Shown here piece after piece: positions 8,697 to 17,577 of a stretch of 64,000 nt of DNA. The DNA lies in assembly GCA_964442075.1 (NCBI GenBank), contig CAYTWH010000015.1:1-64000 (forward strand), written 5' to 3'. The notes below the pieces were generated by a model. The model was not told the DNA's origin. It ran no database searches and saw only the letters and a list, made by a program, of their open reading frames with translations. The stretch's first letter is position 1. The number at the start of each line of letters is the position of its first letter. Source of the DNA: CAYTAU01 sp964442075. Its GTDB lineage: Bacteria > Bacteroidota > Bacteroidia > Bacteroidales > CAYTAU01. The translations under genes were made by a program, and so were the position numbers.

Positions 8697-8729
8697 ATGC
8701 AAAAACAAAAAAACATAGCAATAATACCT
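8697..8729 (+). repeat. Right copy of 33-bp direct repeat (pseF start)
   Basis: Matches 5132-5164 at 31 of 33 positions; the differences are silent (AAT/AAC, ATT/ATA). This copy leads into the intact pseF. Confidence 0.85.
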
Positions 8730-9392
8730 GCAAGAGGTGGCAGTAAACGAATACCAAGAAAAAACATTAAAGATTTCTTAGGCAAACCAATTATTGCATA
8801 TTCTATTGAAGCTGCATTACAATCTAAGCTTTTTGATGAAATAATGGTTTCTACTGATGATAATGAAATTGCAGAAATTGCAAAGCAGTATGGAGCAAAA
8901 GTTCCTTTTTTTAGAAATGAAAAAACAGCAAATGATTATGCAGGCTTAGCTGATGTTATAATTGAAGTCTTAGAGCAATATAAAAACCAAAATATTGAAT
9001 TTAAAAATGTTTGTTGCATTTTAGCAACAGCTCCGTTTATTACAGAAAATGAATTAATAAATTCATTTCATAAATTAAAAGACAGCAATTTTGATTCTAT
9101 TTTTCCTGTTGTTAGATATTCATTCCCTATACAAAGAGCAATGCAGTTTGCAGAAGATAATATAAAAATGATTTGGCCTGAAAATTTAACTAAACGGTCG
9201 CAAGATCTAACACCAAGCTTTCATGATGCTGGTTTATTTTATTGGACAAAAACAAATATAGTTCTAAAGCATAAAAAACTTTGGACTGACAATACAACTG
9301 CCATAGAAATTAGCGAATCGAAAGCTCAGGATATAGACACAGAAGAAGATTGGTATTTAGCAGAATTAAAATATAAATTAATGTACAAATAA
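8697..9392 (+). CDS. pseF: Pseudaminic acid cytidylyltransferase
   Basis: PseF activates pseudaminic acid with CTP to give CMP-Pse, the donor for glycosyltransferases. The 231-residue protein begins with the CMP-nonulosonate synthetase signature IIPARGGSKRIPRKNIK, followed by FLGKPIIAYSIEAA, VSTDDNEIA and DIDTEEDW near the end. Length fits PseF (about 230) rather than longer NeuA proteins. Its first 33 bases are repeated at 5132, where the frame is broken. The next gene starts 2 bp after its stop. Confidence 0.9.
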   Translation: MQKQKNIAIIPARGGSKRIPRKNIKDFLGKPIIAYSIEAALQSKLFDEIMVSTDDNEIAEIAKQYGAKVPFFRNEKTANDYAGLADVIIEVLEQYKNQNIEFKNVCCILATAPFITENELINSFHKLKDSNFDSIFPVVRYSFPIQRAMQFAEDNIKMIWPENLTKRSQDLTPSFHDAGLFYWTKTNIVLKHKKLWTDNTTAIEISESKAQDIDTEEDWYLAELKYKLMYK

Positions 9393-9394
9393 AA

Positions 9395-10600
9395 TTGCAT
9401 TTAAAACAACAAATATTATTTCGAGCAGATGGAAATTCTGAAATAGGCCTGGGTCATTTATATAGGCTTTTTGCATTATTCGAAATGTTAAAGAAAGATT
9501 ACAGTTGCATTTTTGTTACTAAAGAAGATTCGGCAAAACATGTTATTCCCGAAGATTATTTAGTAGAGTTAATGCCTTTGGAAGTGAAATTAGAAGACGA
9601 AACTCAATGGTTGAAAAATCATTTTCAAAATAATGCAATTGTTATTGCTGATGGATATCAATTTAAATCCGATTATCAGAAATCTATTAAAGATGCAGAT
9701 TTTAAGTTGGTTTATATCGACGATTTGCAAGAATACCATATGTATGCAGATTTGATTATTAATCATGCCCCAGGAATACTTGCAGAGAATTATAGCGCAG
9801 AATCTTATACTGAATTTGCAATTGGTCTAGAATATGCACTTTTAAGGCCTTCTTTTTTAAATTTTGACAGATCGAATATCAAGAAGTCGAGCAAAATAGA
9901 AAATATTTTTGTTGCGTTTGGTGGTGCGGATCCTGAAGATTATACTTTTAAAACAGTTGATGCGATTAAGGCTCTTGAAAGAATTATTACAATTAATGTT
10001 GTTTTAGGCGGTGCTTATAAGCATCAGAAAATAATAAATCTTCAATCTGATAAAATCAGAATTCACCGTGATTTATCCGAAACCCAATTGTTTGATTTAA
10101 TGTCGAAAACAGATTTGGCGATAACTACCGCAAGCACTGTTAGCATGGAACTTGCTTTTATGGGAATACCAATGGTTCTTGGATATTTTGTAGATAATCA
10201 AAAAAGAATATTTCATGGTCTTATCAATCATGCGCCATCATTGCCAATTGGAAATTTAAAGCGTTTTGATTTTGCTGGTTTACCAAATATTATTAACCAT
10301 TTTCAAGAGCATCCTACCCAAAATAAAATAATTCTATCCAAACCCAAAATAAATATCATTCGTGGAATTAGAAACCTCAATTTAGCAATAAGAAATGTAA
10401 ACAAAGAAGATCTTGATATGTTTAATAAATTACAAGCATTTTTTGATGAGAAAGAAATTCCATTTGATATTTTACAAGCCTATGATTATCTAGATCTAAA
10501 TCCTGAAATTAGTAATTTGAATCAACATATATCATTACGGTATAAAACTGATCAGGAATTAATTGATACCTTAAACAAGGTTACAAAAATAATAGAATAA
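9395..10600 (+). CDS. pseG: PseG-like UDP-sugar hydrolase, long form
   Basis: PseG releases UDP from UDP-2,4-diacetamido-2,4,6-trideoxy-beta-L-altropyranose. This 401-residue GT-B-fold protein starts with ILFRADGNSEIGLGHLYR, which holds the conserved catalytic-type histidine (GxGH), followed by ADGYQF, a FVAFGGADPED loop and ITTASTVSMELAFMGIP in the C-terminal nucleotide-binding half. Only a TTG start (9395) fits, since the core motif begins at residue 7 and no ATG lies upstream. It is about 70-100 residues longer than typical PseG, with an alpha-helical extension (about 335-401) I do not recognise; it is not a GNAT. A second paralogue follows directly. Confidence 0.8.
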   Translation: MHLKQQILFRADGNSEIGLGHLYRLFALFEMLKKDYSCIFVTKEDSAKHVIPEDYLVELMPLEVKLEDETQWLKNHFQNNAIVIADGYQFKSDYQKSIKDADFKLVYIDDLQEYHMYADLIINHAPGILAENYSAESYTEFAIGLEYALLRPSFLNFDRSNIKKSSKIENIFVAFGGADPEDYTFKTVDAIKALERIITINVVLGGAYKHQKIINLQSDKIRIHRDLSETQLFDLMSKTDLAITTASTVSMELAFMGIPMVLGYFVDNQKRIFHGLINHAPSLPIGNLKRFDFAGLPNIINHFQEHPTQNKIILSKPKINIIRGIRNLNLAIRNVNKEDLDMFNKLQAFFDEKEIPFDILQAYDYLDLNPEISNLNQHISLRYKTDQELIDTLNKVTKIIE

Positions 10601-10609
10601 AATATTGCT

Positions 10610-11605
10610 ATGAAGCTAAAAGTATATTTCCGAGTTGATAGCAATTCAGAAATAGGATTTGGGCACATAATTCGCTGCACTGCTATTTCAGATATTCTAC
10701 GTGACGATTTCTCTTGTACTTTTCTTATTAAGAATCCTTCAGAATATTTAATTGGTGAAATATCTGCTACAGGGGCAAATTATATTGTTATACCTGAATC
10801 ACAAAATATATTAGTAGAAGCAAAAATAATTACTGAAAAATATATTCAAAAACAAGATATCGTATTAATTGACGGTTATCAATTTAAAACTGAATACCAA
10901 GAGATATTGAGAAGATCTGGATGTAATATCGTTTACATTGATGATTTTAATGACAAGGATTATATCTGTGATGCTTTGATAAATAATATTCCAGGCTTTA
11001 CTGAACAATCTTTTAAAAAAAAGAGTTATACTAAGCTTTATTTAGGAACTGATTATGCCTTATTGCGGAAAGAATTTTTTAACCCTTCTTTAAGAAAAAT
11101 TGCGAAAAAACGCAAAACAATTTTAGTGTCATTTGGTGGAGCTGATATCTATAATTTATCATTGAAAATCATACAATTTATTAATAAAATTAGGCCTGAT
11201 TATTCAATTAATGTATTAATTGGAGATGCCTATATGCACAATGAGACTTTGAAGAATATTAGTAATGTAAAATTACACCATAATATTTCTGCAAAAGATG
11301 TAGCTGAATTAATTGCACAAAGTAAAATTTGTATAATTCCTGCTAGTAGTATTTTAAATGAAGCAGCTTGTGTTGGTTCAAAAATATTAGTTGGGTATTT
11401 TGTTGACAATCAAGTTCAACCGTATAATTATTTTATTGAAAACCAAATGGCCATTGGAATTGGTAATATCCATGAACTAACGCTAACTTTATTAAAAACA
11501 AAATTTGAGGAAGTTCTAAAAGCAGATTGTTTAATAGAAAATCAATTTCAAAAATATCGATTTCAGCAAATAGAAAACATAAAGAATATTTTTTATCAAT
11601 TGTAA
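10610..11605 (+). CDS. PseG-like UDP-sugar hydrolase, second tandem paralogue
   Basis: A 331-residue relative of the preceding gene: VYFRVDSNSEIGFGHIIRC at the N-terminus, IDGYQFKTEYQ, YIDDFND, LVSFGGADIYN and IIPASSILNEAACVGS. The catalytic-type histidine (GFGH) is kept, so it may be active. The pair is clearly diverged, which suggests separate substrates or one copy drifting. It starts with ATG 9 bp after the first copy. It could hydrolyse the other nucleotide sugar made in this locus, for example the product of the CapD-like dehydratase. Confidence 0.75.
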   Translation: MKLKVYFRVDSNSEIGFGHIIRCTAISDILRDDFSCTFLIKNPSEYLIGEISATGANYIVIPESQNILVEAKIITEKYIQKQDIVLIDGYQFKTEYQEILRRSGCNIVYIDDFNDKDYICDALINNIPGFTEQSFKKKSYTKLYLGTDYALLRKEFFNPSLRKIAKKRKTILVSFGGADIYNLSLKIIQFINKIRPDYSINVLIGDAYMHNETLKNISNVKLHHNISAKDVAELIAQSKICIIPASSILNEAACVGSKILVGYFVDNQVQPYNYFIENQMAIGIGNIHELTLTLLKTKFEEVLKADCLIENQFQKYRFQQIENIKNIFYQL

Positions 11606-11626
11606 TAAAGTTTACATACCTAATAG

Positions 11627-12166
11627 ATGAACAAAATGCCTGAATTAACGTCCTTAGAAGAGTTTTCTTCAAAACATTTAGATACAACCTATAAGTGGCT
11701 TAACGAACCCGATTTCAGAAGAGATTTCTTAATTAGAAGAGAAATATCATGGGGGAATCATCTTGAATGGTATGAAAATTATAAAGAAGATGAATCACAG
11801 AAAATATTTGCTATACTCTATGAAGGAATACATGTAGGGAATATTGGTTACAAATTTATAAACTTGAATGATGATATTTCTGAATTTTGGACATACATTG
11901 GAAACCAAAGCTATAGAGGAAAAGGCATCGCTAAAGCAGCATCTAAACAATTTATAAATATAGGCTTCAATACTCTAGGATTAAATAAAGTCTACTGTAG
12001 AATTATTGAATACAATACTCCGTCAATTAATTTATATAAAGGTCTAGGATTTAGGATGGAAGGTGAATTTATTCAAGAAATGAAAATTGACAAAAAATAT
12101 TATACAATTTTTCGTTATTCCTTATTAAAAGACGACTTTCTAAAAAACAATCCATCACATCTATAA
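11627..12166 (+). CDS. pseH: GNAT N-acetyltransferase, PseH-like
   Basis: A 179-residue GNAT protein. The acetyl-CoA loop region reads QSYRGKGIAKAASKQF (RGxG-type) at about residues 102-117, and NKVYCRIIEYNTPSINLYKGLGF is the conserved C-terminal half. PseH acetylates the 4-amino group of the PseC product, the step needed before PseG. No other GNAT occurs in the locus, and position next to pseG and pseI supports the role. RimJ/RimL-like proteins look similar, so the assignment rests partly on context. Confidence 0.75.
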   Translation: MNKMPELTSLEEFSSKHLDTTYKWLNEPDFRRDFLIRREISWGNHLEWYENYKEDESQKIFAILYEGIHVGNIGYKFINLNDDISEFWTYIGNQSYRGKGIAKAASKQFINIGFNTLGLNKVYCRIIEYNTPSINLYKGLGFRMEGEFIQEMKIDKKYYTIFRYSLLKDDFLKNNPSHL

Positions 12167-12217
12167 TTGAATTTTAATAAAAAGCAACTTAGGTTTATTA
12201 CTTATTATCGAGGAAAT

Positions 12218-13360
12218 ATGGCAAAGAAAATAATGATTATTGGTGCAGGCGAGATGCAAATACCAATAATAATAAAAACCAAAGAGCTTGGTTTTTATAC
12301 CATTACAATTGATATTAACATTAAAGCGCCAGGAAACAAATATGCAGATTTGGCTTTAGAAATAGATACAAATGATAAAGATTCTATACTAGAACATGCA
12401 AAAAAACATAAAATAGATGGTATTCTTACCACTTCAGATTTACCAGTTAGAGTAGTGGCATATGTATCTAAAAAACTTGGCTTATTTGGATTAACAGAAA
12501 AAGCTGCAGAGATTTGCACAGACAAATACCTTTTGCGAAACCATTTCAAAAAACATAATTTCTTAACGCCTAAATATCAATTAATTGATAATTTTAATTT
12601 TGACGCCACCAAAATTGACTATTTCCCTGTAGTTGTTAAGCCTGTAGACTCGTCTGCAAGTAGAGGTGTATCTAAAGTTGAAAAAATTGAAGATTTAAAT
12701 GCTGCAATTGAATTTGCAAATGTTTATTCGAAAACAAATAGGGTAATTGTAGAAGAATTTATTGAAGGAAAAGAATATAGTGTTGAAACCTTTACACAAA
12801 AAAAAATTACTACGATAATAGCCATCACTGAAAAAGAGACGGCTGGTGAGAATAATAAATATTTTGTAGAGGATAGACATATTATTCATGCCGATTTATC
12901 AGCAACAGAAGAAATACGAGTGAAAAAACGTGTTAATGAAATCGTTAACAGTTTGCAAATTGGAGATAGCTCAACTCATACTGAATTAAAGATTAATAAT
13001 AAAGGAATATTTGTTATTGAAGTAGGAGCAAGATTAGGAGGAGATTTTATAACCTCAAATTTGGTTCCATTATCGACTGGTGTTGATATGTTATCAAATA
13101 CAATTAAATTGGCACTTGGCGAACCAATTGATGTGATTCCTAAATTTCATAAATTTTCTGGTGTGCAATTTATTAATTCGCAAAATTATTTTTTAATTAA
13201 AAACTATATTAAAAAATCTGTCCATAAAATTTCAGAATATCATATTGAGCCATATGCTGAGACGGAACTTAAAAGTTCATTAGATAGACTCGGATACTTT
13301 ATTGCTTCTTCAGATAAGAGAGATGATTTAATTCAAATTTTAAACTGTAACCATAAATGA
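12218..13360 (+). CDS. ATP-grasp carboxylate-amine ligase family protein
   Basis: A 380-residue ATP-grasp protein of the carbamoyl-phosphate-synthase-large-subunit/PurK-like type: a PreATP-grasp start KIMIIGAGEMQIPI, an ATP-binding core (YFPVVVKPVDSSASRGV at about residue 145, VIVEEFIEGKEYSVE) and the metal-binding end FVIEVGARLGGDF. The ATG at 12218 has a GAGGA ribosome binding site 5-6 nt upstream and gives the normal family N-terminus, so I prefer it over a TTG 51 bp upstream. The enzyme should join a carboxylate to an amine using ATP. It overlaps pseI by 4 bp (ATGA), so it is probably made with pseI. It may attach an amino acid or hydroxy acid to an amino sugar; that is inference. Confidence 0.8.
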   Translation: MAKKIMIIGAGEMQIPIIIKTKELGFYTITIDINIKAPGNKYADLALEIDTNDKDSILEHAKKHKIDGILTTSDLPVRVVAYVSKKLGLFGLTEKAAEICTDKYLLRNHFKKHNFLTPKYQLIDNFNFDATKIDYFPVVVKPVDSSASRGVSKVEKIEDLNAAIEFANVYSKTNRVIVEEFIEGKEYSVETFTQKKITTIIAITEKETAGENNKYFVEDRHIIHADLSATEEIRVKKRVNEIVNSLQIGDSSTHTELKINNKGIFVIEVGARLGGDFITSNLVPLSTGVDMLSNTIKLALGEPIDVIPKFHKFSGVQFINSQNYFLIKNYIKKSVHKISEYHIEPYAETELKSSLDRLGYFIASSDKRDDLIQILNCNHK

Positions 13361-14388
13361 AAATAGATAATTTTGAAATTGCTAAAGGTAATGTCTTCAT
13401 AATAGCTGAACTTTCAGCTAATCATGGGAAAGATATTGAAATAGCAGTTGAAACAGTTCGTGCTGCTAAGCGAGCAGGTGCTAATGCCATAAAATTACAG
13501 ACTTACACCGCGGACACAATTACAATTGATTGTGATAAAGACGATTTTCTTATTAAAGGTACGATTTGGGACGGACAAAAACTTTACGATTTATACAAAG
13601 AAGCATCATTACCATGGGAATGGCACCAAAGGCTTTTTGAAACAGCCATTGAAGAAGATTTAATTTGCTTTTCTTCACCTTTTGATAAAACTGCAGTAGA
13701 TTTTCTTGAACAATTTAATCCTCCAGCATATAAAATTGCATCTCTAGAGCTAACAGACATTCAGCTTATTGAATACACTGCTAGTAAAGGGAAACCTATG
13801 ATAATGTCTACAGGAATAGCAAACGAAGAAGATATACAATTAGCTATTGATACATGTAGAGCTGTTGGGAATAATGATATTATTTTACTTAAAACTTCCT
13901 CACAATACCCTGCCAAAATAGAGGATGCTAATTTGGCTATGATTCCTGATATGGAGAAACGCTTTAATGTTATTTCAGGGCTTTCAGATCATACGATGGG
14001 AGAATTAGTTCCGATAGTTGCAGCCACATTAGGAGCTAAAGTTATAGAAAAACATTTTATTCTTAATAAATCTGTTGGAGGTCCAGACGCTTCTTTTTCT
14101 CTCGATGAAAAAGAGTTTAAAGATATGGTTGATGCTGTAAGATCATCAGAAAAATCATTAGGCAAAATAAATTATGCTTTATCCGAAAAAGCAAAAAAGA
14201 GTCGGGAATTTTCTCGTTCACTATATGTCGTTAAAGCTATAAAAACTGGTGAAATAATAACTGAAGAAAATGTAAAATCAATAAGACCAGGATATGGATT
14301 GCATCCTAAATATTATAAAGATATAATAGGTAAAAGAGCATCTTGCAATATTCAGAAGGGTGAAAGGTTTAAGATTGAATATTTATAA
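13357..14388 (+). CDS. pseI: Pseudaminic acid synthase
   Basis: PseI condenses 2,4-diacetamido-2,4,6-trideoxy-L-altrose with phosphoenolpyruvate to form pseudaminic acid. The 343-residue protein has the NeuB TIM barrel (IIAELSANHGKDIEIAVE, AIKLQTYTADT, LSDHTMGE, VIEKHFIL) and a C-terminal SAF/antifreeze-like domain (about 285-343, RPGYGLHPKYY). The KLQTYTADTIT and WDGQKLYDLYKEA stretches are typical of PseI rather than of NeuB/LegI. It overlaps the ATP-grasp gene by 4 bp and is followed after 7 bp by an SGNH protein. Confidence 0.9.
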   Translation: MKIDNFEIAKGNVFIIAELSANHGKDIEIAVETVRAAKRAGANAIKLQTYTADTITIDCDKDDFLIKGTIWDGQKLYDLYKEASLPWEWHQRLFETAIEEDLICFSSPFDKTAVDFLEQFNPPAYKIASLELTDIQLIEYTASKGKPMIMSTGIANEEDIQLAIDTCRAVGNNDIILLKTSSQYPAKIEDANLAMIPDMEKRFNVISGLSDHTMGELVPIVAATLGAKVIEKHFILNKSVGGPDASFSLDEKEFKDMVDAVRSSEKSLGKINYALSEKAKKSREFSRSLYVVKAIKTGEIITEENVKSIRPGYGLHPKYYKDIIGKRASCNIQKGERFKIEYL

Positions 14389-14395
14389 GTAATTA

Positions 14396-15031
14396 ATGAA
14401 AAGAAAACCTATATTACTAATTTTAACAGATTCGATATCGCTTCCAAGAAGTTATGAGAGCGGTCATGTTGAGTGGGAAGAAACCTATATCTCTAGATTA
14501 AAAGATGTTTTAAATGAATTTGAGATTATTTCTATTGCAATTGGAGGCGCAAGTATAAAGGAACTTCGTAATCAGGTAGTATACTATTCTGTGTTGAGTC
14601 CAAAGTATGTGATAATTCAATGTGGAATTGTTGATTGTACACCAAGAGCTTTTGGTAAAATAGAAATTGAGATAGTAAAGAAATTGAGACTATTACGTTT
14701 AACAAGACCATTTGTTAAATTATTAAGAAAATATAGGTCGCATAAATATGTGTCCCCAAAGAAATTCGAGCATTATTTAAAAGAAATGAAAATGAAATTA
14801 AATGCTGAAATTTTCTTTTCACTGAGCATATTACCCTCAAATGATGCTTATGAGCGAAAAGCCCCTGGAATAACAAGAAATATTAATACATACAATACAA
14901 TTTTAGAAAGAAACACAAATTTTATTAATTTATCAGCTATTCCTAAAGAGGCTATTTTAAGTGATCATCACCATATTAATGCCTTAGGACATGATTATAT
15001 TTTCAATTGTATTTTAGAAGAAGTAAAATAA
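14396..15031 (+). CDS. SGNH/GDSL hydrolase-like protein
   Basis: A 211-residue protein without a clear signal peptide. LILTDSIS gives a DS nucleophile block near residue 12, GGASIKEL a block-II glycine, CGIVDC stands where the family has GxND, and SDHHHINALGHDYI supplies the Asp/His end of the triad. It is probably a cytoplasmic esterase or acyltransferase acting on a precursor in the locus. The block-III change (Asp in place of Asn) is unusual but may be tolerated. It overlaps the flippase gene by 1 bp (TAATG). It is a different family member from the two MBOAT-linked SGNH proteins. Confidence 0.6.
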   Translation: MKRKPILLILTDSISLPRSYESGHVEWEETYISRLKDVLNEFEIISIAIGGASIKELRNQVVYYSVLSPKYVIIQCGIVDCTPRAFGKIEIEIVKKLRLLRLTRPFVKLLRKYRSHKYVSPKKFEHYLKEMKMKLNAEIFFSLSILPSNDAYERKAPGITRNINTYNTILERNTNFINLSAIPKEAILSDHHHINALGHDYIFNCILEEVK

Positions 15032-16320
15032 TGATAGTTAAAAAGATTAGACATCTTTTGTTATCGAGATTGGTTAAACATTCATTTGTTTTTGTGATTA
15101 CTGATGTGATAAATAAGTCTATACCTTTCTTATTACTTCCCATACTTACAATCTACTTAACTCCAGCAGAGTATGGGTCTATTGCTTCTTTTAACTCAAT
15201 ATTTGCTGTATTATGCGTATTTGTAGGTTTAAGTGTTCAGGGAGCAGTAGGAGTTAATTATTTTAAACAATCTAAGAAAGAGCTTAGTGAATTTATTGGA
15301 AATGTTTTTATAGTTCTGTTTATAAGTACTACAATTACTCTTCTCATAGTCTTTGCTTTACGATATCAATTAGAAGAACTTTTACAATTCCCTTGGAAAT
15401 GGATAATAATTGCTGTTTTTACAGCATTTGGGTTTTTTATAGTCTCGATAAACCTTACTCTATGGATTGTTGAGCAAAAACCAAAGAACTATGGAATATT
15501 TAATATTCTTGATTCGTTATTGAAGGTCGGGCTTTCTGTGTGGTTTGTTATAGTATTAACAATGGGTTGGGAAGGTAGAATAGGAGCAATATTTATTGTG
15601 ACGATCTCTATGGCAATTATCTCTACGTACATGCTTTGGAGAAGAGGCTATTTGAAAATTGTATGTAAAAAGGTATATGTCAAAGATGCCTTAATGTTTG
15701 GCATTCCTCTTGTCCCCCATCAATTGGGAAGCTGGATAAGAAAAGGAGCAGTTATATTATTATTGGTAAGTTTAGTTGGACAAGCAGAAACAGGATTATA
15801 TGATGTAGGGTTTAAATTTGCATCTATTATGGTAATTCTTACAATGGCAATAAATAAAGCTTATCAGCCATATTTATTTAAAAAGCTAAAAGGTGAACCA
15901 CAAGAATCTGAGAAAAGAAGAATGGTAAAATATACTTATTTGTATTTTATTTCACTGATTATCATAGCAGGTTTAATAACCATATTGTCACCATTACTAA
16001 TCAGTTGCTTTCTTAATAACACTTTTTATGAGTCATATAAATATATAGGATACCTGACTTTTTCTGCAGCTTTTCAAGGCATGTACTTTATGGTTGGGAG
16101 TTATATTATGTATGAAAAAAAGACAAAATATTTGGCATATGTAACATTTATTGTTTCAATAATTCATATTTCATTAGCCTTTTTCTTTATAAATAGGTTT
16201 GGTGCGATAGGTGCTGCTCAGGCTAGTCTAGTTGGATTCTTTTTATCATTTGTGTTTGTTTGGTTCTATAGCAATAAAGTTTATAGAATGCCATGGCTTA
16301 GTATTTTTAAAAGACAATGA
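15031..16320 (+). CDS. Wzx-type polysaccharide flippase
   Basis: A 429-residue polytopic membrane protein with roughly 12 hydrophobic helices, matching the MATE/MOP-like O-antigen flippase (PST) family. VITDVINKSIPFLLLPILTIYLTPAEYG at residues about 21-48 is the usual N-terminal signature and VPLVPHQLG-type sequence recurs in the second half (GIPLVPHQLGSW). It should flip undecaprenyl-pyrophosphate-linked repeat units across the inner membrane. The ATG at 15031 overlaps the previous stop; a TTG 24 bp upstream is less likely. The stop overlaps the next gene (ATGA). Confidence 0.85.
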   Translation: MIVKKIRHLLLSRLVKHSFVFVITDVINKSIPFLLLPILTIYLTPAEYGSIASFNSIFAVLCVFVGLSVQGAVGVNYFKQSKKELSEFIGNVFIVLFISTTITLLIVFALRYQLEELLQFPWKWIIIAVFTAFGFFIVSINLTLWIVEQKPKNYGIFNILDSLLKVGLSVWFVIVLTMGWEGRIGAIFIVTISMAIISTYMLWRRGYLKIVCKKVYVKDALMFGIPLVPHQLGSWIRKGAVILLLVSLVGQAETGLYDVGFKFASIMVILTMAINKAYQPYLFKKLKGEPQESEKRRMVKYTYLYFISLIIIAGLITILSPLLISCFLNNTFYESYKYIGYLTFSAAFQGMYFMVGSYIMYEKKTKYLAYVTFIVSIIHISLAFFFINRFGAIGAAQASLVGFFLSFVFVWFYSNKVYRMPWLSIFKRQ

Positions 16321-17501
16321 AACATCTCGATAATATATTGTATGTGTACAATCAAGTCTTCACAGACAAGATTATTATAGATACCGTAAAAAGTAAATAC
16401 GGTGAAAATATTTACAAAATATTGAAAATAATGATATTTCATACTGGTAGATGCTTTTTATACTTGTTCAAAAGCTCTATTAAACAAAATAATTATCCAA
16501 ATATATTTTTATATGCAACAACTGCAAATCAAATTAATTCCTTAAAACCTTTACAAAACTCTGAAACAGATTTTGTAAACATTAATCTTAGATTTTTATT
16601 ATTTTATAAAATAATATATTTCTTTCCTTTATTATTTAAAGTTATTAAGGAGAATAAAAGCGATAAAATTTCTATTTATTATAATGCACTTGGTAGGTTT
16701 GAAGAAAGTAAAAGAATTCTGAAAAGAATTAACCCAAAAATTGTTGTATTTGCAAATGATATCAATGCAAGTTTTAGAGCAATGATGTACGCTGCAAAGG
16801 AATTAGGGATAAAAACATATTATTTTCAACATGCATCTGTTTCAAAATATTTTCCTCCTTTAGAATTTGATGTGTCATTTCTTGAAGGTAAAGATTCACT
16901 ATGTAAGTATAAAGAAAAGGGAATTTATGGCAAAGTAGAACTTATTGGAATGATAAAATTTAACAATAAAATGCATATAAAGAATATTGAAAAAAAAGTT
17001 AAAACAATAGGTGTTGCATTTAATTCACTAGATGACATATCACTCGTAAAACACTTGTTGTCTGAAATTAATAAGAAATTCAAAGATATTACCATATATG
17101 TTCGGCCACATCCAAGAGATATGCGAAAATATAAATTTGATGATGTCTTGCTATCAAATTCAAAACATGAAGATTCATTTTCATTTTTACAAAAAATTGA
17201 TTTATTAATTGCTAGCGATTCTTCTATTCATCTTGAAGCTGCCTTAATGAATGTTGTTCCAGTATACTATTTGCTACACAATGGAGTCTATATTGATTAT
17301 TATGGGTATAACAAACACAGTCTAAACTATTTTGCAGAGAACATAGAGCTTTTAATAAAATTCCTTGAAGATCAACAAAAAAGTAAATCAGAGGTATTTG
17401 ACAAAACTAATTTCTTTGTAGAACCAGTTTCAATAGAAGAAAGACAAGAAATAATGTCAAGGCATGGCCTTTCTGTCAATTATGATTGGACTAAAAAGTG
17501 A
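16317..17501 (+). CDS. Putative GT-B-type glycosyl/glycerophosphotransferase
   Basis: A 394-residue soluble protein. The pattern FANDINASFRAM, IKTYYFQHASVSKYFPP, then YVRPHPRDM and LLIASDSSIHLEAALMNVVPV resembles the C-terminal halves of CDP-glycerol glycerophosphotransferase-like and capsule-type GT-B enzymes: a QH motif followed by RPHP and an (S/T)S-x-x-xE-A nucleotide-phosphate-binding site. Position between flippase and the polymerase-like gene suggests it adds a residue, perhaps pseudaminic acid, to the lipid-linked unit. The exact donor cannot be read from sequence. Confidence 0.6.
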   Translation: MKHLDNILYVYNQVFTDKIIIDTVKSKYGENIYKILKIMIFHTGRCFLYLFKSSIKQNNYPNIFLYATTANQINSLKPLQNSETDFVNINLRFLLFYKIIYFFPLLFKVIKENKSDKISIYYNALGRFEESKRILKRINPKIVVFANDINASFRAMMYAAKELGIKTYYFQHASVSKYFPPLEFDVSFLEGKDSLCKYKEKGIYGKVELIGMIKFNNKMHIKNIEKKVKTIGVAFNSLDDISLVKHLLSEINKKFKDITIYVRPHPRDMRKYKFDDVLLSNSKHEDSFSFLQKIDLLIASDSSIHLEAALMNVVPVYYLLHNGVYIDYYGYNKHSLNYFAENIELLIKFLEDQQKSKSEVFDKTNFFVEPVSIEERQEIMSRHGLSVNYDWTKK

Positions 17502-17577
17502 TTTCATTTAATATTTAACTTGTAATTATATTGTTTGAATATAATTTTTTCTCGTATTATTTATACTTTCAAATTAA

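Noticed and set aside
13357..14388. N-acetylneuraminate or legionaminate synthase (NeuB/LegI) instead of PseI
   Set aside because: PseB, PseC, PseG, PseH and PseF homologues surround it, and its KLQTYTAD/WDGQKLYDLY stretches are of PseI type; no NeuC or LegC-type gene is present.
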